A stretch of DNA of 58,126 nucleotides, taken from assembly GCF_002091755.1 (NCBI RefSeq), contig NZ_BDAI01000021.1, positions 1 through 58,126 on the forward strand, read 5' to 3'. Origin of the DNA: Pseudomonas nitroreducens NBRC 12694. Lineage in GTDB: Bacteria; Pseudomonadota; Gammaproteobacteria; Pseudomonadales; Pseudomonadaceae. Positions 32,612 to 42,946 of this stretch are shown here, one piece after another; within the stretch, counting starts at the first letter, position 1; each line of letters opens with the position of its first letter. Position numbers and translations under genes: made by a program. The notes under the pieces were generated by a model, which saw only the letters and a program-made list of their open reading frames with translations, searched no databases and was not told the DNA's origin.

Positions 32612-33760
32612 TCAGCTCGCCGATGCCGCCTTGGGCAGAATGTCGTTGGCGACCATCTCGCCGAACGGGCTGACGTAGCCGCGCTCCTGCGGTTGCTGCG
32701 GGCGAGCGAGGTCCAGGTGCGGGAAGAGCAATTCGGCGACCCGGTACGACTCTTCCAGGTGCGGGTAACCGGAGAAGATGAAGGTGTCGATCCCCAGGTC
32801 CGCGTATTCCTTGACGCGCGCCGCCACGGTCGGGCCATCGCCGACCAGCGCGGTGCCGGCACCGCCGCGAACCAGGCCGACGCCGGCCCAGAGGTTGGGG
32901 CTGACCTCCAGCTTGTCCTTGTTGCCGCCATGCAGGGCGGCCATGCGTTGCTGGCCGACGGAATCGAAGCGCGCCAGGGACGCCTGGGCACGGTCGATGG
33001 TGTCCTGGTCCAGGTGGGAGATCAGGCGGTCGGCGGCCTGCCAGGCTTCGTCGTTGGTCTCGCGGACGATCACATGCAGGCGGATGCCGAAGCGCACGCT
33101 GCGGCCTTGCCGGGCGGCCTTCTCGCGGACCTGGGCGATCTTCTCGGCGACGGCGGCCGGCGGCTCGCCCCAGGTCAGGTACAGCTCGACCTGCTCGGCA
33201 GCGAGGTCCTGCGCGGCGTCGGAGGAACCGCCGAAGTACAACGGCGGACGCGGTTGCTGGATCGGCGGGTAGAGCAGCTTGGCGCCCTTCACTTGCAGGT
33301 GCTTGCCGTCGTAGTCGACGGTCTCGCCCTCCAGTACGCGGCGCCAGATGCGGGTGAATTCGACCGAGGCTTCGTAGCGCTCGGCGTGGCTCAGGTGCAG
33401 GCCGTCGCCGGCCAGTTCGTCCGGGTCACCGCCGGTCACCAGGTTGAACAGCGCGCGCCCACCGGAGAGCCGGTCGAGGGTTGCGGCCTGGCGGGCGGCC
33501 ACGGTCGGGGAAATGATGCCCGGACGCAGGGCGACCAGGAACTTCAGGCGCTGGGTCACCGGGATCAGCGAGGCGGCAACCAGCCAGGAGTCCTCGCAGG
33601 AGCGGCCGGTAGGGATCAGCACGCCGCCGAAACCGAGGCGGTCGGCGGCCTGGGCGACCTGTTGCAGATAACCGTGGTCCACGGCACGGGCGCCTTCGGC
33701 GGTGCCCAGGTAGTGGCCGTCGCCGTGGGTCGGCAGGAACCAGAAGATGTTGAGACTCAT
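32612..33760 (-). CDS. ssuD: SsuD, FMNH2-dependent alkanesulfonate monooxygenase
   Basis: Cleaves alkanesulfonates to aldehyde and sulfite using FMNH2 from SsuE and O2. 382 residues of the bacterial luciferase (TIM-barrel) family. Begins MSLNIFWFLPTHGDGHYLG; active-site Cys region GRSCEDSWLVA; RPGIISPTVAARQAATLDRLSGGRALFNLVTGGDPDE; FSGYPHLEESYRVAELLFP near the C-terminus with the conserved Arg. Highly similar throughout to characterised SsuD. Confidence 0.97.
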   Translation of the reverse strand: MSLNIFWFLPTHGDGHYLGTAEGARAVDHGYLQQVAQAADRLGFGGVLIPTGRSCEDSWLVAASLIPVTQRLKFLVALRPGIISPTVAARQAATLDRLSGGRALFNLVTGGDPDELAGDGLHLSHAERYEASVEFTRIWRRVLEGETVDYDGKHLQVKGAKLLYPPIQQPRPPLYFGGSSDAAQDLAAEQVELYLTWGEPPAAVAEKIAQVREKAARQGRSVRFGIRLHVIVRETNDEAWQAADRLISHLDQDTIDRAQASLARFDSVGQQRMAALHGGNKDKLEVSPNLWAGVGLVRGGAGTALVGDGPTVAARVKEYADLGIDTFIFSGYPHLEESYRVAELLFPHLDLARPQQPQERGYVSPFGEMVANDILPKAASAS

Positions 33761-33840
33761 CGCTGTAACTCCAGATAAGCGCGCCGGCGTGGCGTAGCCG
33801 CGCGATGATGGGATGGGTGTACGTGTTGCTACTGTTCTTC

Positions 33841-33931
33841 GCAGGAGCGAGCTTGCTCGCGAACAGACTCCCGGCAGCTCCGGAGCTGGGCGGGTTCGCG
33901 AGCAAGGACTAGGCGTCCCCCTCGCTCCTAC
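33841..33931. repeat. REP pair with a 14-bp insert in the right arm
   Basis: Left arm GCAGGAGCGAGCTTGCTCGC is normal. The right arm is split: GCGAGCAAG, then GACTAGGCGTCCCC, then CTCGCTCCTAC. Removing the 14 bases restores the usual arm. It lies in the ssuA-ssuD gap, inside the operon. Confidence 0.82.
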
Positions 33932-33938
33932 AAGGGAA

Positions 33939-34904
33939 TCATTGGGCGGTAGCGACCTTGGCAGGCGCCGTCCACACCACGTCCTTGATGCTCAGCTTCT
34001 TGGGGATCAGCTTCAGGTCGGTGAAGGTGTCGGCGATCTTCTGCTGCGCGGCAGTAACGTCCGGGGTGATCGGCTGGGCGCCGTAGCCCTGGCGTTTCAC
34101 CGCGGTGAAGGTGATGTCCGCCGGCAGGCCGAGCAGCGGCGCGACCTGGTCGGTCACCTGCTGCGGGTTCTGCTGCGACCACTCGCCCACCGAACGCACT
34201 TCGTCGATCAGGGTGGTGATCACCTGCGGGTGGTTGTTCGCATAGGGACGGGTGGCCAGGTAGAACTGGTGGTTATCCACAAGGCCGGTGCCGTCTACCA
34301 GGGTGCGGGCGGAGAGCTGCTTCTCGGCGGCGGCCTGGTACGGGTCCCAGATCACCCAGGCATCGACGCTGCCACGCTCGAAGGCGGCGCGGGCGTCGGC
34401 CGGCGGCAGGTAGACGGGCTGGATATCGGTGTATTTCAGGCCGGCTTTCTCCAGGGCGCGCACCAGCAGGTAGTGCACGTTGGAGCCTTTGTTCAGGGCG
34501 ACTTTCTTGCCCTTGAGCTCGGCGACGGATTTGATCGGCGAATCCTTGGGCAGCAGGATCGCTTCGCTGGTCGGCGCCGGCGGTTCGTGGGCCACGTAGA
34601 CCAGATCGGCGCCAGCGGCCTGGGCGAATACCGGCGGGGTTTCGCCGGTGACGCCGAAGTCGATGCTGCCGACGTTCAGGCCTTCGAGCAGCTGCGGGCC
34701 GCCGGGGAATTCGGTCCATTGCACCTTGACGCCCTGCTCGGCCAGGCGCTTCTCCAGCGTGCCACGGGCCTTGAGCAGCACCAGGGTGCCGTATTTCTGA
34801 TAGCCGATACGCAGGGTGCCGGGCTGTTCGTCCGCCTGGACGTTGTAGGACAGGGCCGCGATCAGCAGGGCCGCCAGTCCACTACGCAAAGTAAGGGTCC
34901 GCAT
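33939..34904 (-). CDS. ssuA: SsuA, sulfonate-binding periplasmic protein
   Basis: 321 residues. Signal peptide MRTLTLRSGLAALLIAALSYNVQA. Mature protein begins TLRIGYQKYGTLVLLKARGTLEKRL, the family start for aliphatic sulfonate binders, and contains NVGSIDFGVTGETPPVFAQAAGADL and KKVALNKGSNVHYLLVRALEKAGL. Delivers alkanesulfonates to SsuBC. Separated from ssuD by a REP element and from ssuE by 135 bp containing a GTCCCG-TTGA-CGGGAC hairpin (34944-34959). Confidence 0.95.
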   Translation of the reverse strand: MRTLTLRSGLAALLIAALSYNVQADEQPGTLRIGYQKYGTLVLLKARGTLEKRLAEQGVKVQWTEFPGGPQLLEGLNVGSIDFGVTGETPPVFAQAAGADLVYVAHEPPAPTSEAILLPKDSPIKSVAELKGKKVALNKGSNVHYLLVRALEKAGLKYTDIQPVYLPPADARAAFERGSVDAWVIWDPYQAAAEKQLSARTLVDGTGLVDNHQFYLATRPYANNHPQVITTLIDEVRSVGEWSQQNPQQVTDQVAPLLGLPADITFTAVKRQGYGAQPITPDVTAAQQKIADTFTDLKLIPKKLSIKDVVWTAPAKVATAQ

Positions 34905-35039
34905 GGGAGTGATCCTTCGTCGAGTGTGATTGCCGGACCTGCGGTCCCGTTGACGGGACGGTGAGGGCCTTTTCTTGTTGGTGACGCAGTTGCCGCCTGC
35001 CGGGTTGGGGCTTGGCGCTCTCCTGCGTGGGGTTGTCTG

Positions 35040-35633
35040 TCAGATGCTCCAGCGGGCGTTGATCAGCCGTTCGTTGAGCAGGTTCGGGTCGATGGGTTTC
35101 GGCCGGCGCGCGAGGGCGCCATGGAACTGTTCCAGGGACTCCAGCAGTCGGTGTTCGAGGGTCGGTTCCAGGCGCGCCGGGGAATTGCCCTCGAGGTATT
35201 GCACCTGGCTCTCTTCGGCGAACACCCCATGCAGGGTTTCCTGTGCCTTCAACGCAGCGAGGACTGGCTTGAGCGCGTAGTCCACCGCCAGCATGTGCGC
35301 GTTGCTGCCGCCAGTAGCCAGGGGCAGCACCACCTTGTGCGCCAGCGCCCGCTCCGGCAGCAGGTCGAGAATGACCTTCAGCGCACCGGCGATGGATGCC
35401 TTGTACACCGGGGTGGAGATCACCAGGCCGTCGGCGCGCAGGACCTGTTCGATCAGCTCGACCACCCGCGGGCTGTCGAAGCGTGCATGCAGCAGGTCTT
35501 CCGCCGGAAAATCGTGCACGGAGTAGGAGCGCACCTCGGCGCCGTGGGCGTGCAGCCAGTTCCGTGCGACGTCCAGGAGGACGCCGGAGCGGGAACGCTG
35601 GCTGGGGCTGCCGGCTAGGGTGACTACATACAT
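35040..35633 (-). CDS. ssuE: SsuE, NAD(P)H-dependent FMN reductase
   Basis: Supplies FMNH2 to SsuD. 197 residues of the flavodoxin-like fold: VVTLAGSPSQRSRSGVLLDVARNWL (phosphate loop), ADGLVISTPVYKASIAGALKVILDLLP, LPLATGGSNAHMLAVDYALKPVLAALKA. The last segment includes the extra residue insertion that gives SsuE-type pi-helices (AxHMLAxDYALKPVLxxL), as I recall. Start at MYVVTLAG (35633), with ATG 35639 as an alternative. First gene of ssuEADCBF, behind an AT-rich promoter region. Confidence 0.93.
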   Translation of the reverse strand: MYVVTLAGSPSQRSRSGVLLDVARNWLHAHGAEVRSYSVHDFPAEDLLHARFDSPRVVELIEQVLRADGLVISTPVYKASIAGALKVILDLLPERALAHKVVLPLATGGSNAHMLAVDYALKPVLAALKAQETLHGVFAEESQVQYLEGNSPARLEPTLEHRLLESLEQFHGALARRPKPIDPNLLNERLINARWSI

Positions 35634-35639
35634 CTGCAC

Positions 35640-35766
35640 GCTTCCTTATAACGATCAGGACGATACAAATGCCGCCCTGCTAACCAATGTGCATAGACCT
35701 TAACAGGCAACCTCATATTCCAATAAATGTTATTTTTTCATTTGGTTATTCGATTTTGTTTTTAAT
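35640..35766 (-). promoter_or_regulatory. AT-rich promoter region of the ssu operon
   Basis: Marked drop in GC: runs such as CAATAAATGTTATTTTTTCA and ATTTGGTTATTCG on the plus strand. A similar AT-rich patch with TTATAACCAAAATC lies before lsfA (39315-39365). Shared ATAACCAAA words and AT-rich character fit CysB-type LysR activator sites, which control sulfate-starvation genes. No exact operator can be called by eye. Confidence 0.45.
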
Positions 35767-35842
35767 GTAGGAGCGAGCTTGCTCGCGGACGCTTTCCGGG
35801 CAGCTCCGGCATCAAGCGGTTCGCGAGCAAGCTCGCTCCCAC
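35767..35842. repeat. REP pair (GGAGCGAGC type)
   Basis: Left arm GTAGGAGCGAGCTTGCTCGC, right arm GCGAGCAAGCTCGCTCCCAC (one change), between the second ABC operon's end and the ssuE promoter. Confidence 0.87.
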
Positions 35843-35856
35843 AGAACAGTGATGAG

Positions 35857-36609
35857 TCAGATGACGTGGGACTGGTGCAGCTCGGTCAGCGCTTCGCCGC
35901 GCAGGAAGGCCAACTCGACGGCGCGACGATCCCGAGGGCGCGGCAGCGGCACGGGGAATTCGCGGCGCAGGCGGCTGGGCGTGCCGCCCAGCAGCAGGAC
36001 GCGGTCGCTGAGGTAGAAGGCTTCGTCGAGGTCGTGGGTGACCAGCAGGATGCTGATGTCGTACTCCAGCGCCAGTTGCTGGATCAGGTCCTGCAGGCGG
36101 ATGCGGGTGAAGGCGTCCACCGCGCTGAAGGGTTCGTCCAGCAGCAACACCTGCGGACGACCGTAGAGACCACGGGCGATGGCCGCGCGCTGGGCCATGC
36201 CGCCGGAAAGTTGTTTGGGCAGCAGGTCACCCTTGCCTTCCAGGCCCACGTCGCGCAGCAGGTGCGCGATACGGTGGTCATCGGCCAGCCAGCCGTCGGC
36301 GAAACCGATGTTCTGCGCCACGGTGAGCCAGGGCAGCAGGCGCGGTTCCTGGAACACCACGCCGACGCCACCACCGCCACGACCGGTGTCGCCGTCCGGG
36401 CCGAAACCCAGCAGCGGGTTGCGCTCCAGCGAGCCGGCGAACTCGTCGTCCAGCCCGGCGGCGATGCGCAGCAGGGTACTTTTGCCACAGCCACTGGGGC
36501 CGAGCAGGCTGACCACTTCGCCCGGCGCCAGGCTCAGGCTGACGTCGTCCAGCACCCGCACGCCGGAGAAGCTCTTGCGGATATCACGCAGTTCCAGCAA
36601 GGCGCTCAT
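35857..36609 (-). CDS. Sulfonate/taurine-type ABC transporter ATPase
   Basis: 250 residues. Walker A GPSGCGKST, Q-loop FQEPRLLPWLT, signature QLSGGMAQR, Walker B VLLLDEPFSAVD and switch His THDLDEAF. The QEPRLLPW motif places it in the nitrate/sulfonate/taurine group like SsuB, but it is a separate paralogue. A Gly-rich insertion (DGDTGRGGGGVG) precedes the Q-loop. Its ATG overlaps the permease stop (ATGA). The open frame continues upstream but that is the permease gene in another frame. Confidence 0.92.
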   Translation of the reverse strand: MSALLELRDIRKSFSGVRVLDDVSLSLAPGEVVSLLGPSGCGKSTLLRIAAGLDDEFAGSLERNPLLGFGPDGDTGRGGGGVGVVFQEPRLLPWLTVAQNIGFADGWLADDHRIAHLLRDVGLEGKGDLLPKQLSGGMAQRAAIARGLYGRPQVLLLDEPFSAVDAFTRIRLQDLIQQLALEYDISILLVTHDLDEAFYLSDRVLLLGGTPSRLRREFPVPLPRPRDRRAVELAFLRGEALTELHQSHVI

Positions 36610-37430
36610 CAGCTCTCTCCATTGCCCAGGAAGGTATCGCGCCAGGCCAGCGCACGCTGCTCCAGCGCCTTGAGCAGGCTGTCGCTGAGCTTGCCGAGCA
36701 CTGCCAGCACCAGGATGGCGGCGATGACGATGTCCGGCCGCGAGGTTTCCCGGCCGTCGCTGAGCAGATAGCCGAGGCCACGGGTGGCGGCGATCAGCTC
36801 GGCAGCAACGAGGAACATCCAGCTCAGACTCAGGGCGCCGCGCAGGCCGGTGAACAGGCTCGGCAGCGCCGCCGGCAGCAGAATCCGCCGCACCAGGGCA
36901 AAGGGCGAGAGGTGATACAAGCGGCCCAGCTCGACCCACTTGCGGTCGACGTTACGCACGCCGGCTACCAGCGAGAGATACACGGGGAAGAAAGCGCCGA
37001 GGGCGATCAGCACGATTTTCGGCGTCTCGTCGATGCCCAGCCAGAGCAGCAGGAGCGGCACCCAGGCGAGGCTGGGAATGGCCCGCAGCGCCTGGAAAGT
37101 CGGTCCGAGATAAGCCTCGGCACGCTGGCTGAGGCCGACCCAGGTGCCGATCAGGATGGCCAACGCCGCGCCGATGGAGAAGCCGGCAGCCACCCGTGCG
37201 AGGCTGGCCGCCACGTGCCTCCACAGCTCGCCCTGGGCCAGTTGCCAGAGCGTCAGCGCGACACTGCTGGGCGCGGGCATCTGGTGCTCGGGCAGCCAGC
37301 CGACGCGTACCACCAGCTCCAGCACTGCGCACAGCAGCAGCGGCAGCAGCCAGGCGCGCCAGCTCAGTCGCGGCCAGCGCAGCCTTGGCAGGCGGCGCTG
37401 GCGAGCGAGGCGCAGGCTCTGGGTTGGCAT
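36609..37430 (-). CDS. Sulfonate-type ABC transporter permease
   Basis: 273 residues, six helices, BPD_transp_1 fold. Contains ALGAFFPVYLSLVAGVRNVDRKWVELGRLYHLSPFALVRRILLPAALPSLFTGLR, the coupling loop of the SsuC/TauC group. A basic N-terminus (RLARQRRLPRLRWPRLSW) precedes the first helix. Three bases downstream of the binding-protein gene and ATGA-coupled to the ATPase, so one operon of three. Confidence 0.92.
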   Translation of the reverse strand: MPTQSLRLARQRRLPRLRWPRLSWRAWLLPLLLCAVLELVVRVGWLPEHQMPAPSSVALTLWQLAQGELWRHVAASLARVAAGFSIGAALAILIGTWVGLSQRAEAYLGPTFQALRAIPSLAWVPLLLLWLGIDETPKIVLIALGAFFPVYLSLVAGVRNVDRKWVELGRLYHLSPFALVRRILLPAALPSLFTGLRGALSLSWMFLVAAELIAATRGLGYLLSDGRETSRPDIVIAAILVLAVLGKLSDSLLKALEQRALAWRDTFLGNGES

Positions 37431-37433
37431 GGA

Positions 37434-38450
37434 TTACTGCTCCGCCTTGGCGACAGCGCCAGCCTTGCCAATCACCTCGCCGGCCAGTTGCGGGGCAATC
37501 AGCTGATCCACCACGGCGGTGACATCAGTGCCCGGGCGAACCAGTTGCTCATCGATCAGGATCGGCGCGGCGGCTTTGAGCGCGGCAACTTGTTCGGCGC
37601 CCGGCAGCGGCTTGCTGAAATCAGTGCGCGAGAGCTGCAGCTTGGCCACTTCCAGCGGCAGCTTGGCCTCCTCGGCGAGCAGCTTCGCGGTCTCCTCCGG
37701 ATGGGCGATGGCCCACTGGCGCGCCTCTTCGTAGGCGGCGATGACCTGCTTGATCAGCTCCGGCTGCTCCTGCTCGAATTTCTCGGTGACGCTGAGCACG
37801 CCGTAGCTGTTGAAGTCGACGTTGCGGTACAGCAACCGCGAGCCGGCCTGCAGTTCGCTGGCGGCCATGTGCGGGTCCAGCCCCGCCCAGGCATCCACCC
37901 TGCCCTGCTCCAGCGCGGCGCGGCCGTCCGGGTGCTGCAGGTGGACGATTTCCACGTCGTTCTTGTCCAACCCGGCCTTTTGCAGGCTGCGCAGGAGGAA
38001 CAGATAGGGATCGGTGCCCTTGGTGGCGGCGATCTTCTTGCCCTTGAGGTCAGCGACGGACTTGAGCGGCGAATCCTTGGGCACCACCAGCGCGGTCCAC
38101 TCCGGCCGGCTGGCGATGTAGACGGTCTTCAGCGGCGCGCCGTTGGCGCGGCTGAGTACGGCGGCCAGCCCCGCGGTGGAGGCGAAGTCGGTACTGCCGG
38201 CGTTGAGGTATTCCAGGGAACGGTTGCTGCCCTGGCTGAACACCCAGCGCACTTCGGTGCCCTGCGGCTTGAGGGACTTCTCCAGCCAGCCGAAGTGCTT
38301 GAGCACCAGGCTGGTGGGCGCGTAGTAGGCGTAGTCCAGGCGCACCTCCTTCGGTGCGTCGGCGGCTTGGGCGGGGCTGTTGTAGGCGCCGATCGGCAGG
38401 CTCGCGAGAAGAGCGACGGCCAGGCTGCGGCGCCAGGTGGAATGACCCAT
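37434..38450 (-). CDS. Sulfonate-type periplasmic substrate-binding protein
   Basis: 338 residues, signal peptide MGHSTWRRSLAVALLASLPIG to an AQAA cleavage region. Mature start VRLDYAYYAPTSLVLKHFGWLEKSLK and SQGSNRSLEYLNAGSTDFASTAGLAAVLSRANGAPLK are SsuA/TauA-like. In P. aeruginosa the same three-gene set lies between ssuE and lsfA (PA3447-PA3449 as I recall). The substrate, perhaps an aryl or other sulfonate or sulfate ester, is unknown. Two terminators separate it from lsfA upstream, leaving about 75 bp for its own promoter. Confidence 0.9.
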   Translation of the reverse strand: MGHSTWRRSLAVALLASLPIGAYNSPAQAADAPKEVRLDYAYYAPTSLVLKHFGWLEKSLKPQGTEVRWVFSQGSNRSLEYLNAGSTDFASTAGLAAVLSRANGAPLKTVYIASRPEWTALVVPKDSPLKSVADLKGKKIAATKGTDPYLFLLRSLQKAGLDKNDVEIVHLQHPDGRAALEQGRVDAWAGLDPHMAASELQAGSRLLYRNVDFNSYGVLSVTEKFEQEQPELIKQVIAAYEEARQWAIAHPEETAKLLAEEAKLPLEVAKLQLSRTDFSKPLPGAEQVAALKAAAPILIDEQLVRPGTDVTAVVDQLIAPQLAGEVIGKAGAVAKAEQ

Positions 38451-38526
38451 GGTCGTTCTCCTTGGCGTGGGCTGGTGTCTTCTTCCCGTCTGGCGGGCAA
38501 GTCAGATCCTTGGTGATGGAGCGAAT

Positions 38527-38550
38527 AAAAAAGCGCGGCGTGGTCCGCGC
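38527..38550 (-). terminator. Second of two tandem terminators after lsfA
   Basis: GCGCGG-CGTGGT-CCGCGC stem with AAAAAA on the plus side, so a T6 tract on the minus strand. Confidence 0.8.
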
Positions 38551-38559
38551 GTGAAAGAT

Positions 38560-38584
38560 AAAAAAGGGGCCGGCGGACCGGCCC
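38560..38584 (-). terminator. First of two tandem terminators after lsfA
   Basis: GGGCCGG-CGGA-CCGGCCC stem; the minus strand continues into CTTTTTTATC. About 50 bp after the lsfA stop. Confidence 0.85.
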
Positions 38585-38632
38585 GATTTCCCGCTCGAGG
38601 CGTGAGTGATTCCCCGGATGGGGATCGGAGAA

Positions 38633-39271
<639 letters not shown>

Positions 39272-39420
39272 GGGTCTCTCCTTGTTCGTGTTGGTAGCCA
39301 CTATGCACAAGGTCTTTACGCATTAAAAAGAATATATTTTGATTTTCTTATAACCAAAATCAAGCACTCGTATCGACCCTGCCCTGGCGCCCCGGGCGCG
39401 CTGGACACTGAGCATAGCCA
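39272..39420 (-). promoter_or_regulatory. AT-rich promoter region of lsfA
   Basis: Contains AAAAAGAATATATTTTGATT and TTATAACCAAAATC on the plus strand. ATAACCAAA is also present upstream of ssuE, though in the other orientation relative to the gene. Probable sulfur-starvation (CysB-like) control; inferred. Confidence 0.4.
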
Positions 39421-39565
39421 AGGCTGCGGGAAGCTCTGCCCGCCAAGTGTTTCACCGCTGAGACAAAACCCAACCGTTCGTCGCCATCCCCCTGCAGCCC
39501 CTGTACGGCGGGGCTTTGCGGCATACACTCGAATCAATTAATCCTTTTGTACGGGAGGTCAGCGT

Positions 39566-39775
39566 ATGTTGGGACAACGTGTCGGCGACAATCAGGCGGC
39601 CACCCATTACCGCAGCGATCGGATCAGCGCGGTCAATGGCCAGTACTTCTTCTCCACCCGCGAAGGGACTCTCGAAGGGCCCTACTTCACCCGCTTCGAT
39701 GCCGAACGCGAGGTGGCGCAATACATCACCCGCATGCGCCAGGCGGCAGGGTTGATGGCGCGCGTGGCGCAGTGA
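39566..39775 (+). CDS. DUF6316-like small protein
   Basis: 69 residues: RSDRISAVNGQYFFSTREGTLEGPYFTRFDAEREVAQYITRM. The WYF.TREG..GPY..R.EAE pattern (here QYFFSTREGTLEGPYFTRFDAE) is a small GYF-like module found widely in gamma-proteobacteria and annotated DUF6316. No signal peptide or membrane helix. GGGAGG lies about 7 bases before the ATG, and a strong terminator follows. Function unknown. Confidence 0.8.
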   Translation: MLGQRVGDNQAATHYRSDRISAVNGQYFFSTREGTLEGPYFTRFDAEREVAQYITRMRQAAGLMARVAQ

Positions 39776-39803
39776 CGGCGAGCTGACCGAACGCGAGTGC
39801 GCG

Positions 39804-39833
39804 ACCCCGGCCCGGTGCCGGGGTTTTGTTTTT
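39804..39833 (+). terminator. Terminator after the DUF6316 gene
   Basis: CCCCGGC-CCGGT-GCCGGGG followed by TTTTGTTTTT. It separates this gene from the convergent phhR. Confidence 0.9.
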
Positions 39834-39861
39834 CCCGCTGCGTTCAATTCCTGGGAGTCGC

Positions 39862-41424
<1,563 letters not shown>

Positions 41425-41556
41425 GGCGGGCCCGTGGTTGTCGTTGTGGTGGGCGCTCCGGCGCGGATTTTCGCAAGGCAGCCGGAAATTACCGTCAAGA
41501 ATATGTGACACCAAGCCGCACCTTCAAGCCATGGCCGGATGCCCGCGCCGCTTTGC

Positions 41557-41574
41557 GTAATTTTTTCTTTACGG
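41557..41574. promoter_or_regulatory. TyrR/PhhR box between phhR and phhA
   Basis: CGTAATTTTTTCTTTACG: palindromic ends CGTAA / TTACG in the spacing of the TyrR consensus TGTAAA-N6-TTTACA. It lies about 120 bp before phhA and 130 bp before phhR, as expected for PhhR activation of phhA. Confidence 0.7.
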
Positions 41575-41695
41575 ATTACAGCCCTGGCAGCCTGAAAACA
41601 CCGCGAACAGGGGGCTGATCGGCGGCACGACTCGCGCTATCTGTTGGTCATCACAACAACAAGGCCTCGACGCCACAGTACCTATGAGGGCACCC

Positions 41696-42484
41696 ATGAA
41701 GACAACGCAGTACGTGGCCCGCCAACCTGATGAAGATGGCTTTATCCACTACCCGGCAGCCGAGCATCAGGTCTGGAACACCCTGATCACCCGCCAATTG
41801 AAAGTGATCGAAGGCCGCGCGTGTCAGGAATACCTGGACGGCATCGAACAGCTTGGCCTGCCGCACGACCGCATCCCGCAACTGGGCGAAATCAACCGGG
41901 TACTCCAGGCCACCACCGGCTGGCGCGTGGCGCGGGTGCCGGCGCTGATTCCCTTTCAGACCTTCTTCGAGCTGCTGGCCAGCCAGCAATTCCCCGTCGC
42001 CACCTTCATCCGCACCCCGGAGGAGCTGGACTACCTGCAGGAGCCGGACATCTTCCACGAGATCTTCGGCCACTGCCCGCTGCTGACCAACCCCTGGTTC
42101 GCCGAGTTCACCCACACCTACGGCAAGCTCGGCCTGGCCGCCAGCAAGGAAGAACGGGTGTACCTCGCCCGCCTCTACTGGATGACCATCGAGTTCGGCC
42201 TGCTGGACACCCCGCAAGGCCTGCGCATCTACGGCGGCGGCATCCTTTCGTCGCCCAAGGAGACGGTCTACAGCCTCTCCGATGCGCCCGAGCACCAGGC
42301 CTTCAACCCGCTGGAATGCATGCGCACGCCGTACCGCATCGACATCCTGCAGCCCCTGTATTTCGTGCTGCCTGAGCTCAAGCGCCTGTTCGACTTGGCC
42401 CATGAGGACATCATGGCGCTGGTGCGCGAAGCCATGCGTCTGGGCCTGCACGCGCCGAAGTTTCCGCCGAAACAGGCCGCCTGA
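41696..42484 (+). CDS. phhA: Phenylalanine 4-hydroxylase PhhA
   Basis: Tetrahydropterin- and iron-dependent hydroxylation of phenylalanine to tyrosine. 262 residues, the catalytic domain only, as usual in bacteria. Iron ligands: PDIFHEIFGHCPLL (two His) and TIEFGLL (Glu). Substrate loop RVARVPALIPFQTFFELLASQQFP. ATG at 41696 with GAGGG upstream. First gene of phhABC. Confidence 0.97.
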   Translation: MKTTQYVARQPDEDGFIHYPAAEHQVWNTLITRQLKVIEGRACQEYLDGIEQLGLPHDRIPQLGEINRVLQATTGWRVARVPALIPFQTFFELLASQQFPVATFIRTPEELDYLQEPDIFHEIFGHCPLLTNPWFAEFTHTYGKLGLAASKEERVYLARLYWMTIEFGLLDTPQGLRIYGGGILSSPKETVYSLSDAPEHQAFNPLECMRTPYRIDILQPLYFVLPELKRLFDLAHEDIMALVREAMRLGLHAPKFPPKQAA

Positions 42485-42589
42485 TCCGCTGCAATCGATC
42501 CCATCTGTGCCTAGGATGAGACGTGCTAGCGAGCCTAAGATGGGTCGCGAGCGCACTCCTATGCCACCCCACGACAAGGAGAACCTTTC

Positions 42590-42946
42590 ATGACCGCACT
42601 TACCCAAGCCCATTGCGAAGCCTGCCGCGCAGACGCCCCGAAGGTGTCCGACGAAGAACTGGCGGTGCTGATCAAGCAGATTCCGGACTGGAATATCGAG
42701 GTCCGCGACGATCACATGGAGCTGGAGCGGGTCTTCCTGTTCAAGAACTTCCGCCATGCCCTGGCCTTCACCAACGCGGTAGGCGCCATCGCCGAGGAAG
42801 AAGGCCACCACCCCGACCTGTTGACCCAGTGGGGCAAGGTCACCGTCACCTGGTGGAGCCACGAGCTGAAGGGCCTGCACCGCAACGATTTCATCATGGC
42901 CGCGCGCACCGACGAGCTGGCCGCGAAAGCAGAGGGACGCAAATGA
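42590..42946 (+). CDS. phhB: Pterin-4a-carbinolamine dehydratase PhhB
   Basis: Recycles the pterin cofactor of PhhA. 118 residues, alpha/beta PCD fold: FLFKNFRHALAFTNAVGAIAEEEGHHPDLLTQWGKVTVTWWSHE holds the catalytic EGHHP and the W-x-x-H motif. AAGGAGAA precedes the ATG. ATGA overlap with phhC. Confidence 0.97.
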   Translation: MTALTQAHCEACRADAPKVSDEELAVLIKQIPDWNIEVRDDHMELERVFLFKNFRHALAFTNAVGAIAEEEGHHPDLLTQWGKVTVTWWSHELKGLHRNDFIMAARTDELAAKAEGRK

